Shown one piece after another: positions 34,729 through 45,236 of a DNA stretch of 64,000 nucleotides. The stretch comes from Herbiconiux sp. (lineage in GTDB: Bacteria; Actinomycetota; Actinomycetes; Actinomycetales; Microbacteriaceae): NCBI RefSeq assembly GCF_004297105.1, contig NZ_SCVE01000018.1, forward strand, positions 262,668-326,667. Reading direction: 5' to 3'. Below the pieces are notes generated by a model. That model was not told the origin of the DNA, did no database searches, and saw only the letters and a program-made list of their open reading frames with translations. A program made the position numbers and the translations under genes. Each line of letters begins with the position of its first letter. Position 1 is the first letter of the stretch.

Positions 34729-35403
34729 TCAGCGGAACCAGCGCCGCGACTTGCCTTTCTCTTTCGTCTCTTTCGCCGTGGGCTGCGGCTTCGGCGCGTA
34801 GCGCGAATCGGCGAGCTCCCAGAGGTCGAATTCGCGCAAGCGCCGCATCCGCTCGCCGCGCTGACGGAGGTAGTCGTCGTCGACGACGATCTCCGTGCGG
34901 CGGGTGGCGTCGAGTCGCGCCTCGATCTCCCGGCTGATCTCGTCCCAGGCGCGGCTTCGGGCGCTCTCGATGAGGGTGGCCAGAGCCTCGGGGTCGGCCG
35001 CATCCGCCCGGAGTCCCTCCGCCACCGCCTGGTACACCCGTCGGCGCGCGGCGAGCAGCTCGGAGTCGCGAGCCTTGTAGTCGTGCTCGTGGCGAGCGGC
35101 ACCCTCGTCGTCGTACTCGTCGTCGAGCCGCTCCATCACGTCGTCGGCGTGATCGATGTTGCCGTCCTGCTCGCGGGCGAGCGCGTCGAGCACCTCCCGG
35201 GCGAGAACGGCGGCCGTCTCGGGGTCGAAGTCGACATCGTCTCGGAGAGCCGCCACGATCAATCGGTTCTTGAGCGCCAGAACGGCGGAGAACCGGGCGA
35301 TCGAGAGCCCATCGGCGACGGCCGCGTCGATGTCGCCCGCGGGCAGCGGCTCGATCGGTTCGCCCGTGGCGACCCATCGTGCACCTTTCCCTCGCTTGGC
35401 CAT
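34729..35403 (-). CDS. conserved hypothetical protein
   Basis: 224 residues from MAKRGKGARWVATGEP at 35403. It is highly charged and mostly helical, with an acidic centre (DHADDVMERLDDEYDDEG) and a basic C-terminus (TAKETKEKGKSRRWF). No catalytic motif is visible. It ends 42 bases before the start of the nucleotidyltransferase-like gene on the same strand, so the two may form an operon. Function unknown. Confidence 0.72.
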   Translation of the reverse strand: MAKRGKGARWVATGEPIEPLPAGDIDAAVADGLSIARFSAVLALKNRLIVAALRDDVDFDPETAAVLAREVLDALAREQDGNIDHADDVMERLDDEYDDEGAARHEHDYKARDSELLAARRRVYQAVAEGLRADAADPEALATLIESARSRAWDEISREIEARLDATRRTEIVVDDDYLRQRGERMRRLREFDLWELADSRYAPKPQPTAKETKEKGKSRRWFR

Positions 35404-35468
35404 CGACCCTCCTCCGATTCCAGGATAGCTGCGGCGCACCGGGCCGGAGCTGAACAGTGGATGCCGCG

Positions 35469-35490
35469 AAGTTTCCCTTTGAGAAAACTT
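35469..35490. promoter_or_regulatory. candidate TetR operator
   Basis: AAGTTT-N10-AAACTT (35469-35490) is an AT-rich inverted repeat in GC-rich surroundings, 25 bases before the TetR ATG. It overlaps a possible -35 (TTGAGA, 35479-35484). Likely autoregulatory site. Confidence 0.5.
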
Positions 35491-35514
35491 TCACGGTGTG
35501 CAATTATGGGTGCC

Positions 35515-37861
<2,347 letters not shown>

Positions 37862-37874
37862 ACCCGGCCTGTCG

Positions 37875-38279
37875 TCACCGCCACGCGACCCTCACACCAC
37901 CGAGGGTCGCGAAGGCGGCGTCGGCGGTGACGAGCACCGCGTTCTCGATGATCGCCTGCGCTGCGAGCATGCGATCGAACGGATCGCGATGCGCCCACTC
38001 GAGCTGACCGGCCGCGAGTGAGTGCTCGATACTGATGGGCAACTCGGATGCGCCCAGTGTGTCGACATAGCGATCGAGGGTGAGCAGGAACGGGCCCGCC
38101 TCGGGGAATCGCCCCGAGCGGTGCTTGATCCCCAGCTCCCACGGCGCGACCGCCGAGACCAACAGCTCATTGGCGGGGTCGATGATGAGCCGGGTCGCCG
38201 CATCCGGGATGCGGTCGGGCTCACGCACCGCCCAGTAGAGCGTGTGCGTATCGAGCAGGAGACGCACTACAGACCCCAC
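37875..38279 (-). CDS. vapC: VapC family PIN-domain toxin
   Basis: 134 residues from the GTG at 38279; a GTG at 38267, which overlaps the antitoxin stop by one base, is an equally good start (130 residues). The PIN acidic residues are in LLLDTHTLYWAV, PWELGIK and HRDPFDRMLAAQA, followed by LVTADAAF. VapC toxins are RNases that cut tRNA or rRNA. Complete, so probably active. Confidence 0.9.
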   Translation of the reverse strand: MGSVVRLLLDTHTLYWAVREPDRIPDAATRLIIDPANELLVSAVAPWELGIKHRSGRFPEAGPFLLTLDRYVDTLGASELPISIEHSLAAGQLEWAHRDPFDRMLAAQAIIENAVLVTADAAFATLGGVRVAWR

Positions 38280-38497
38280 TCGTCGAGTTCGTCATCGCTC
38301 AACGCACCCCAGACGTGGTCAGCCACAGCAGGCCCGGGAGCGAATCCGAGTTCGCGGGGCGGCGCCGGCTCGATCGCCCGGAGCGTGGCGATAGGCCTGC
38401 CTCCACGAGCGAGGATGAAGTCGTCGCCGCGCTCCACGCGGGCCAGGATCTCAGACAATCGCGTCTTCGCATCTTGCACATTCACCATCTCGGTCAT
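38267..38497 (-). CDS. vapB: Phd/YefM-type antitoxin
   Basis: 76 residues from the ATG at 38497 (MTEMVNVQDAKTRLSEIL). VNVQDAKTRLSEILARVERGDDFILARGGRPIA is the Phd/YefM DNA-binding fold. The acidic C-terminus (SDDELDEWGL) would wrap the toxin. It overlaps vapC and starts three bases from a perfect palindromic operator. Confidence 0.9.
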   Translation of the reverse strand: MTEMVNVQDAKTRLSEILARVERGDDFILARGGRPIATLRAIEPAPPRELGFAPGPAVADHVWGALSDDELDEWGL

Positions 38498-38499
38498 GT

Positions 38500-38519
38500 T
38501 GACCAACTCTAGTTGGTCA
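38500..38519. promoter_or_regulatory. vapBC operator palindrome
   Basis: TGACCAACT-CT-AGTTGGTCA is a perfect 9-bp inverted repeat with a 2-base centre, ending three bases upstream of the antitoxin start. Its position fits autoregulation by the VapBC complex. Confidence 0.75.
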
Positions 38520-38523
38520 GGTA

Positions 38524-39175
38524 TCAATCCCACCAGAAGTCCCACCAGCTGTTTTCCACCAGTCCATCCACGTACGGACCGATTCCTCCGAGTCCATGAA
38601 ATTGACTGTCGTAGCGGCAGAAATGGAAGTGCTCCCGAGCAACCATCCGCGCTTCGACGAGGGTGCGCGGAGGACGTGTCACAACCATCCGCAGCGAACC
38701 GCCCCAGGCCGAATGAACGTAGGCGCCGAAACGGCGCTGCCACGATTGGAGCACGACTCGCGCGTCGGCACCGAACATTCCGGCATTGATCGCGACATTC
38801 CGGCATTGATCGCGCCCGACCAGCCGAGTTCTGCCAGACAGTCCGCGGGGTCTTTCACGCTGACCAGCGCCAGCGGGCCCGGGTGAGTGACTTCGGCGAC
38901 CGTTGCCAGACGAGAGAAGTCGTTCGCCTCGTCTCCGATGGAGAGCTCCCCCGACCGATCGGAGACGATTCCGCACTCAAAGCAATAGTCGTCTTCCTGA
39001 ATCGAGCAGTCGCCTCTCGGCTCGAGCCCGAACTGCTCCCGCAGCGTTGCGCACGGGCTTCGCTCGCCGCCGCGCCAGTGATGATGGGCCTCCCACGGTC
39101 TCTCCCTGTGTTCGCGGTCACCGTCGAAGTGAATCGGCCACCGGCCAGTGGTGGGAAACCTCGCCGTGTGGAGAA
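38524..39175 (-). pseudogene. DUF4253-like gene broken by a 20-bp tandem duplication
   Basis: The C-terminal part (38524 to about 38775: LQSWQRRFGAYVHSAWGG, VVTRPPRTLVEA, ENSWWDFWWD) is a DUF4253-type end. The upstream part (about 38815-39175: CSIQEDDYCFECGIVSDRSG, LGWSGAINAG) is in another frame. The two frames meet exactly at a direct duplication of 20 bp (38775-38794 and 38795-38814). Removing one copy joins them as GWSGAINAGMFGADARVVL. No start codon is visible at the 5' end before the TMEM175 gene, so the N-terminus may also be lost. Base composition is less GC-biased than the neighbours. Confidence 0.75.
38775..38814. repeat. 20-bp perfect tandem duplication
   Basis: ACATTCCGGCATTGATCGCG occurs twice head to tail. 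Twenty is not a multiple of three, so the duplication shifts the DUF4253-like reading frame. Confidence 0.95.
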
Positions 39176-39886
39176 CTACAGCGACGGCTCGCCCGTGGAG
39201 GAGCGGATGCGGCGCGGTCGGCGCCAGAGCCACTGGATGGGGGCCGAGAAGAGGAGGAGGAGCAAGGGGTAGAGACCGAGTGCCGGCCACACCGTGGCGA
39301 TCACCAGCGCGGCCGTCGTGAGCACCACCGGAGTCCAGTGCGCGGCCAGCCGGGACAGGGTCGGCGTGAAACCCGCCTGGTAGAGACCGGCGCGGGTGAG
39401 CACGAACTCCTCCACCCGCAGCAGAGTCGATGTGACGCCGATCGTGCCGATGTAGATCACGTTGGCCAGCGCATCCGTGCTCGGTGCATCGACTTTCAGC
39501 ACGGTCGCGAGGGGCAGGAACGCGATTCCCGCGAGCCACAGCAGGTTGACCGTGATGAGCAACCGGTTCGAACGTGCCGCGTGCAGGAAGATGCGGTGGT
39601 GCTCACGCCAGTAGGAGGAGATCACCGCGAAGCTGACGGCGGCGGCCAGGAGTGCGAGGCCGTTGTCGGCGAAGAAGTCGGCCGTCGTGCGGGCGCTCTC
39701 GCCGGTGCCGGTGCCGATGCCGGTGGTCGCATCGCGGGCGACATCGACGAGAGGGAGCACCACCAGGGTGATCGCGATCGCGATCACGGCGTCGGTGAAG
39801 AAGACGAGCCGGTCAAGACCTCGCCGGTCGTCCTCCGCCGCGACGACCGCCGTCACCTCGTCGAGGGTGTCGGGTTCGTCAGCCAC
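39176..39886 (-). CDS. TMEM175/DUF1211 family integral membrane protein
   Basis: 236 residues from the GTG at 39886 (VADEPDTLDEVTAVVAAEDD), overlapping the upstream gene by eight bases. RLVFFTDAVIAIAITLVVLPL is the family signature: TMEM175 proteins carry a FSD-type motif in the first helix, here FTD, and conduct K+ or protons. Six helices fit, with SYWREHHRIF between helices 2 and 3 as in the family. The FTD variant may alter gating or selectivity. Confidence 0.85.
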   Translation of the reverse strand: MADEPDTLDEVTAVVAAEDDRRGLDRLVFFTDAVIAIAITLVVLPLVDVARDATTGIGTGTGESARTTADFFADNGLALLAAAVSFAVISSYWREHHRIFLHAARSNRLLITVNLLWLAGIAFLPLATVLKVDAPSTDALANVIYIGTIGVTSTLLRVEEFVLTRAGLYQAGFTPTLSRLAAHWTPVVLTTAALVIATVWPALGLYPLLLLLFSAPIQWLWRRPRRIRSSTGEPSL

Positions 39887-40490
39887 GGTCGGCCGATGCG
39901 GCCCCGTCTCCCGGAGCCCAGGCACCGGGGTCGCGGCCGATGAAGGCGATGAGGCGCTCGACCACCGGAGAGGCCTCCGGGATGTCGACACGCGGGCCGT
40001 ACTGGCCCGACGAGCGCATGAACTCCTCGATGGGTTTCATGCCCTCGAGCAGCTGCTCGGCGAAGTCGTCGTCGAGCGAGAGGGCGTCGAGCTGGCCGGT
40101 GCCGGCCGCGAGATCCCAGCTGTGCATGAAGACGTCGGCCGTGTAGAAGCGGTCGATGGCGTCGGCCAACGGGAGGTCGCCCGTGTGCGGGTTGGAGAAC
40201 ATCCGCTCGCTCGTGGCCGGGTCGTCGAGAACCGCCTGCACACCGTCGGCATGGATGCGCCAGGCGCCCACCGGGTCGTCGTCGACCGACGGTCCCGACA
40301 GCAGCACGACATCGCTGCCACCGGCCAAGAAGCCCGGGAACCAGGTGGTGAGGTGCCGCACGACGTCACGCGCGGCCCAGTCGGCGACGGGAGTGGGTGC
40401 ATCCCACTCCCCCGCGGGCACGCCGCGGGTGAGCACCGCGAACCCCTCGGCGACGACTCGATGACGCTCGGCAGCACTCTCGGGAAGCAT
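39879..40490 (-). CDS. maleylpyruvate isomerase/DinB-type (mycothiol-linked) family protein
   Basis: 203 residues. WDAPTPVADWAARDVVRHLTTWFPGFLAG is the MDMPI N-terminal four-helix block, and DVFMHSWDLAAGTGQ supplies the third ligand of the usual metal-binding His triad. Family members use mycothiol or metal chemistry; the particular reaction is unknown. It precedes the TMEM175 gene with an 8-base overlap. Confidence 0.8.
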   Translation of the reverse strand: MLPESAAERHRVVAEGFAVLTRGVPAGEWDAPTPVADWAARDVVRHLTTWFPGFLAGGSDVVLLSGPSVDDDPVGAWRIHADGVQAVLDDPATSERMFSNPHTGDLPLADAIDRFYTADVFMHSWDLAAGTGQLDALSLDDDFAEQLLEGMKPIEEFMRSSGQYGPRVDIPEASPVVERLIAFIGRDPGAWAPGDGAASADRG

Positions 40491-40509
40491 GCCGCCACCC
40501 TACCGCCCG

Positions 40510-40583
40510 CCCTCCTCGCGACTCGCCAGAATCCGGTACACAAATGAGGCGGAAGGCCGGATTGTGGCGAGTCGCGAGGAGGG
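40510..40583. terminator. 27-bp-arm hairpin between glycosyltransferase and MDMPI genes
   Basis: Arms at 40510-40536 and 40557-40583 pair over 26 of 27 positions around a 20-base loop. On the minus strand the hairpin begins seven bases after the glycosyltransferase stop, so it could terminate that operon. No T-run follows; the long stem is more than an ordinary terminator needs. Confidence 0.6.
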
Positions 40584-40589
40584 TTGGGG

Positions 40590-41882
40590 TCAGTGTTGGG
40601 GGACCTCGGCGCGCGGGAAGCGCTCGAACAGCTTGTCGAAGACCACGTGACGGTCGAACTGCAGGGCGTAGGCGCGGGCCTCATCCGCCCAGACGCGCCG
40701 CTGCTCCGGCGTCGTGTGCAGCACGGCCCGGTCGATCGCCGCCGCGACCTGGTCGGGCGCGTTCACGTCGACCACGATCGCGTGGTCGCCGATCGCCTCG
40801 CCGATCCCGCCCGTGAGCGTGGTGATCACGGGTCCGCCGCCCGCCAGCATCTTCTCGGCCAGCGCGATGCCGAAGGTCTCCACGAACTCCGGTCGCGGCT
40901 TCGACGGCAGCACGAAGGCCGCGCAGCCGGCCATGAGGTAGGGCTTCTCGGCGTCGCCCACATCGTCCAGGAATCGGATGCGGTGGGCCAGCGGCGAGGC
41001 GGCCCCCAGCTCTTTGAGCGCTTCGGCTTGAGGCCCACGCCCCGCGATCACCAACGGGATCTCGGTGGTGCGCCCCACCTCGCTCCGCTCGAAGCCGGCG
41101 ATGAGGTCGTCGACGCCCTTCGCATCCGTGAGCCGGGAGAGGAAGAACAGGTAGCCGTCATCGACGAGTCCTCGAGCATCCAGCTCCGCCGCCTTCGCCG
41201 CCGGGTCGAGATCGAGGTACTGCGCGGCGTCGATGGCCGGGTACGACACCACGATTCGATCGCGGCACTGGTCGGCGAACCGTGTGCCGTGCTGCGCGTC
41301 GACCTGCTCGGCCTCGCTGATGATGAGATCGCGGGTGTACTCCGACACGGCCACGCAATGGTCTTGCGACAGATACGACGACAGGATGTGCGCTGCCGCC
41401 CCGAGCCGGCCCTCCTCGACGGCCTTGCGCACCACGTTCGTGACGTCCGACCCCACCGCCTCCGCGATGGTGGTGACGTTCACGGGCAGGCCCGTGCCCC
41501 AGGCCGCGCGCACCGCATCCGCCACCGCGATGGTGTGCGGGCTGAGGTAGAGCGACAGCGCCACGGTGGGCACGCCGTCGGTGAAGAGCTCGACGAGGCG
41601 GCCGGTGATGCCGGCGAGGTAGCGGCCATCCGGAACCTTGTAGTCGCCCACGGGTGCCGGGCGCTCGACGATGATGCCGGGACTGTACGGCAGCACCGTG
41701 TCGAGCGGCTTCAAGGGCAGGCCCGCGGCTTCGAGTCGTTCGATGGGCCAGGTGACGATGCGCACCTCGTCGAAGCCTCGGGTGAGCGCGGTCTCGGCGA
41801 GGTTTCGGCCCTCGACGGAATGGCCGCAGATGACCGGATCGGCTCGGACCACGATCACGAGGCGGTTACGGATCGCATTCAT
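40590..41882 (-). CDS. group 1 (GT4-like) glycosyltransferase
   Basis: 430 residues. The C-terminal GT-B half has YLFFLSRLTDAKGVDDLI, PLVIAGRGPQAEAL and the donor-binding FVETFGIALAEKMLAGGGPVI (E-x7-E). The N-terminal half (GHSVEGRNLAETAL) would hold the acceptor. It overlaps the GH92 gene by four bases (ATGA), so glycan building and trimming genes are coupled. Sugar and acceptor are unknown; no signal peptide, so cytoplasmic. Confidence 0.88.
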   Translation of the reverse strand: MNAIRNRLVIVVRADPVICGHSVEGRNLAETALTRGFDEVRIVTWPIERLEAAGLPLKPLDTVLPYSPGIIVERPAPVGDYKVPDGRYLAGITGRLVELFTDGVPTVALSLYLSPHTIAVADAVRAAWGTGLPVNVTTIAEAVGSDVTNVVRKAVEEGRLGAAAHILSSYLSQDHCVAVSEYTRDLIISEAEQVDAQHGTRFADQCRDRIVVSYPAIDAAQYLDLDPAAKAAELDARGLVDDGYLFFLSRLTDAKGVDDLIAGFERSEVGRTTEIPLVIAGRGPQAEALKELGAASPLAHRIRFLDDVGDAEKPYLMAGCAAFVLPSKPRPEFVETFGIALAEKMLAGGGPVITTLTGGIGEAIGDHAIVVDVNAPDQVAAAIDRAVLHTTPEQRRVWADEARAYALQFDRHVVFDKLFERFPRAEVPQH

Positions 41883-44419
41883 GGGGTGTCTCCTGTCGTG
41901 CGGGGCTTTTCGCCGCCGACCCGGTTCTGGTCGGCGGTATCGGTGGACGTGACGGGATCGGCCGGGTCGGCCACCGTCGTGCCGGCCGGATCGGCCGTGT
42001 CGGTGACGATGGTGGGCACCGGGCTGAGGGGCGAGTCGTCGTCACCCGGCTCGGCACCTGTCTCGATGTCGAGCGTCGGCGATCCGCCCGCTTCGAGAGT
42101 GTCGGAGATGATCGTCTCGGGCCCGGCATCCTGGGCGGCTGCGGATGTGGCAGCGTCAGCGGCCTCGGCGGCGGCGCCGACCGAACCCGCTCCGGAGGCA
42201 CCCGCCGGTGAGCCCGACGCATCGCCCGCAGCCCGCATCGACGGCGGAACGTCCTCCGTGCCCCAGGCGCTCGGCGAGTCTCCGAGATGCACCACGAGCT
42301 CGCCGCCGCCGTGGAACTCGTCGCCCGAGATCCAGGTGCGCTCGAGCGGCGCTCCGTTGAGGGTCACCGATTGCACGTACTGAACGGGCCCGCCCGGCAC
42401 CGGTTCGACGAAGCCGCGCGCACGGATGACGAAATCTCCCCCACGAACCGCCACCGACGACTCCGAGAACGCGGGCGCATTCACCAGGAACATGTTCTGG
42501 CCCGCCACCGGGAACAGCCCGAGCGACGCCCACACGAACCACGAGCTGAGTCCACCCGAGTCGTCGTTGCCGGGGAGCCCGCCGCGCCCCGTGCCGAACT
42601 GCTGGTGCACGATGTTGTGAACCACTTCGGCGGTGCGATCGGGGCGACCGGCGTAGTGGTAGGCCCACGGGGCATCCATGTCGGGCTCGTTGTTGAGACC
42701 CTCGAAGCGGCCGAGCACGTAGCCCGCGAGCAGTTCATCCGCGCCGGGCTTGTTGCCCGGCTGCACCACGGGTTCGGCGCCGTACCCGAAGAAGGCGTCG
42801 AGCTGCTCGAGGAACCGCTCACGCCCGCCGCTCACCGCGATGCGCCCGGCCATGTCGTGCTGGATGCGGAACGAGTAGTTGTAGCGGCTGCCCTCGTAGT
42901 ACGTCGAGTCCTTGAGCAATCCGGTCGACGGGTCGTAGGCGTTGATCCACCGCTCGGCCAGGGCCTCGAACTGGGCGGCGAGCGCCTTGTCGCCCACGTG
43001 CCGGGCCACCTTGGCGGTGCACCAGTAGCCGAAGGCGAGGTCGAGGGTGTGGGTGATCGGATGCGCCTCCCCGCGCAGCAGGTACTCCTCGCCGTAGGTG
43101 CGGCGCAGGTCGTCGCTCATGTGCACGAGCGCCCAGTCCCAGTCGATGCCGGGCAGGCCCAGCTGGCAGAGGTCGGCCAGGAAGGTGTGCGCGAGCGCGC
43201 TCCCCTGCCGCGAGAAGCGGTCGCCGCCGCGGGCGAGCCGGTAGCCGATGGGGAAGTTGCCCTCTTCCTCGCAGATGGTGAGCAGCGCGTTGGCGAGTTC
43301 GACGGCCTTCTCGGGCTGGGTGGCGGTGAGCAGGGGCAGCTGGGTGCGGTAGATGTCCCACATGGTGGAGATGTCGAACGCGAACGCGCCGTCGCTCGGC
43401 CAGAACGGGCTCTCCGAGTTGGCGTAGCTCGGCTTGATCAGCGAGTGGTACATCGCCGTGGCGAACACGGTCTTGCGATCGGGTGACGGGGTCTCGATCG
43501 AGACCGTCTTGATGTGCTTGCGCCAGGTCTTGCGTGTGCGCTCGCGCCGCGCGTCGAAGCGCGCCGGGCCGGGGCCGCAGTCGGCGCGCAGGTTCTTCTC
43601 GGCCTGCTCGGCACCGCGCAGCGAGAAACCGATGCGAAGTTCGACCGTCTGACCAGGCTCGCTCGGACCTGCCCACATGAGGCCGAACGGCCGCAGCGTG
43701 GTGGGCCGGATGTGGTCGAGCGCGAGTTTGGTGCCGCCGGGCATGAGTCGCCGGTCGTACCAGAGCATCTGGCGCCACTGCGGGGTGTCGCACTCGATGT
43801 GCACCGCGATCGGCGCGCCCTCGGCCACCACTTCGCCCCGCGCGACTCCCGGTTCGAGAGTCTCGAGGTGAGCACGCAGCGGCACGGTGGCGCCGTAGGG
43901 GATGGCGAGCCCGCCGAGCGAGAAGTCGATCACGATGCGGGCGTTGGAGTGACGCGGGAAGGTGTAGCGGTGAACGGCGCTCTTCGGTCCCACCGTGATC
44001 TCGGCCGTCACACCGGAGTCGAGTGTGGCGGTGTAGTAGCCGGGTTCGGCGCTCTCCTCCGTGATGTCCCACGTGCGGCCGAGCACGTCGAGGGGCTCGA
44101 CCATGGGTGTCACCCGGAAGTAGTTGTAGTACTTGCGGATGGCTCCGGTTCCCGACTGCTGGAAGTGCGTGAATCCGGATGCGAGCTGCGTGTCGTGGAT
44201 GGTCGACGGCACGCCCTCGAGGCTGAGGTCGTAGCGCCCGTACCCCGTCGGATATGCGCCCGAGTAGGCGCAGGCCGACACCATGCCGAGGGGATACGTC
44301 GCTCCCGGATGCGTGTTGCCGATCTGCGGCTTCGGCCACCACCACGTGGCAGCGAGCCCTGTCTGCGGCGGCAGATCGGTGACCTCGGTACCGATGAACG
44401 GATCGACGTGGTCGCTCAC
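41879..44419 (-). CDS. GH92 alpha-mannosidase-like glycosidase
   Basis: 846 residues from a GTG at 44419. The N-terminal DPFIGTE and GNTHPGATYPLGMVS, a central MWDIYRTQLPLL and the catalytic-site stretch LPGNDDSGGLSSWFVWAS are GH92 hallmarks (Ca-dependent exo-alpha-mannosidases). GH92 enzymes are usually secreted, but no signal peptide is seen here. About 115 residues of Ala/Ser/Asp/Thr-rich tail follow the domain (after about 730), unlike typical members. It overlaps a 66-residue ORF upstream and the glycosyltransferase downstream. Confidence 0.9.
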   Translation of the reverse strand: MSDHVDPFIGTEVTDLPPQTGLAATWWWPKPQIGNTHPGATYPLGMVSACAYSGAYPTGYGRYDLSLEGVPSTIHDTQLASGFTHFQQSGTGAIRKYYNYFRVTPMVEPLDVLGRTWDITEESAEPGYYTATLDSGVTAEITVGPKSAVHRYTFPRHSNARIVIDFSLGGLAIPYGATVPLRAHLETLEPGVARGEVVAEGAPIAVHIECDTPQWRQMLWYDRRLMPGGTKLALDHIRPTTLRPFGLMWAGPSEPGQTVELRIGFSLRGAEQAEKNLRADCGPGPARFDARRERTRKTWRKHIKTVSIETPSPDRKTVFATAMYHSLIKPSYANSESPFWPSDGAFAFDISTMWDIYRTQLPLLTATQPEKAVELANALLTICEEEGNFPIGYRLARGGDRFSRQGSALAHTFLADLCQLGLPGIDWDWALVHMSDDLRRTYGEEYLLRGEAHPITHTLDLAFGYWCTAKVARHVGDKALAAQFEALAERWINAYDPSTGLLKDSTYYEGSRYNYSFRIQHDMAGRIAVSGGRERFLEQLDAFFGYGAEPVVQPGNKPGADELLAGYVLGRFEGLNNEPDMDAPWAYHYAGRPDRTAEVVHNIVHQQFGTGRGGLPGNDDSGGLSSWFVWASLGLFPVAGQNMFLVNAPAFSESSVAVRGGDFVIRARGFVEPVPGGPVQYVQSVTLNGAPLERTWISGDEFHGGGELVVHLGDSPSAWGTEDVPPSMRAAGDASGSPAGASGAGSVGAAAEAADAATSAAAQDAGPETIISDTLEAGGSPTLDIETGAEPGDDDSPLSPVPTIVTDTADPAGTTVADPADPVTSTDTADQNRVGGEKPRTTGDTP

Positions 44420-44616
44420 GAGAGCACCCGCATCCGCTCGCCCGCGGTGGTCGTGGGCCGCGCGAGGGCGCGCGCCGCAGAGCTCGTCGGGGAGTCCATC
44501 GCGGAGCTCATCGGGGTCGGCATCGTCGGAGCGTAGGTTCCGGATGCGTCCGCCGGGTGAACCAGCGGTGTCCGAACGGCGAACGGGCGCATCCGGTCGG
44601 TCTCGTGTCGTTGCAT
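44416..44616 (-). CDS. 66-residue hypothetical protein coupled to the GH92 gene
   Basis: MQRHETDRMRPFAVRTPL at 44616 has GAGGAG eight bases upstream, and its stop overlaps the GH92 GTG by four bases. The sequence is Thr/Pro/Met/Ala-rich without a helix or known motif. It could be a real small protein or a translated leader that couples GH92 expression. Confidence 0.45.
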   Translation of the reverse strand: MQRHETDRMRPFAVRTPLVHPADASGTYAPTMPTPMSSAMDSPTSSAARALARPTTTAGERMRVLS

Positions 44617-44648
44617 GGGGCTCCTCGGCTCGGTCGTGCGGGTCGGTG

Positions 44649-45179
44649 TTAGGGCGGTGGGGCGGTGAGTAGCTCGGCCCGATCGCTGAGGTACGCCCCC
44701 AGCTCGGTGAGATTGTCGTCGCCGGGTTGCCGGTTCCACCGCACCATCACGGTGTCGCCGCGGAGGGCGAGGAGGCCCTCCCCGGAGCGGATGCTCGCGA
44801 CATCCAGGGGCACGGGCTCGGCGTCGAAGTTCACCGATTCGCCCTCGTCGAACCTGCCGTTGAAGGCAGCACGCCGGTAGTCGCGGCGCTCCTCAGCGCG
44901 CGCCGACTGGTTGGTGACCCTGCCCGGTTCGACGGCCCGGGTCAGCCGGCCGGCGGCGTAGAGCCGCCCGTCGGCATCGAGGAGCAGCACGCCCAGACGC
45001 CATACCCGTGTGCGCGGCTGCATGACGGGCGAGCGACGGATACCCAGCACGGCCTTGCGCTCTTCGAACGAGGCCAGCGCTTCGGTGCGCGCCCCCGAGT
45101 CCTGGAGTGCGCGCACGGTTCGCCGCAGCAGGTCGCGGAGCTGACCGGCGATGAGCTCGTCGTGGGCGAGGCCGTCCAT
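44649..45179 (-). CDS. conserved hypothetical protein
   Basis: 176 residues. The family is unknown to me. The middle reads WRLGVLLLDADGRLYAAGRLTRA and the end VMVRWNRQPGDDNLTELGAYLSDRAELL. No signal peptide or helix. It ends 32 bases upstream of the start of the 66-residue ORF on the same strand, and probably starts the GH92 operon. Confidence 0.68.
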   Translation of the reverse strand: MDGLAHDELIAGQLRDLLRRTVRALQDSGARTEALASFEERKAVLGIRRSPVMQPRTRVWRLGVLLLDADGRLYAAGRLTRAVEPGRVTNQSARAEERRDYRRAAFNGRFDEGESVNFDAEPVPLDVASIRSGEGLLALRGDTVMVRWNRQPGDDNLTELGAYLSDRAELLTAPPP

Positions 45180-45236
45180 AGGGAGACGTTACTAGGCGAG
45201 GCGCGCGGGTCAAATTCGGCGCGGCGGGTCGGACCG

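Noticed and set aside
37862..37886. Short inverted repeat AGGCC...GGCCT between the MFS gene and vapC
   Set aside because: Only five base pairs in GC-rich DNA, so chance is likely; not listed as a terminator.
38596..38886. Plus-strand frame MKLTVVAAEMEVLPSN
   Set aside because: Antisense to the DUF4253-like remnant and crosses the 20-bp duplication without conserved motifs.
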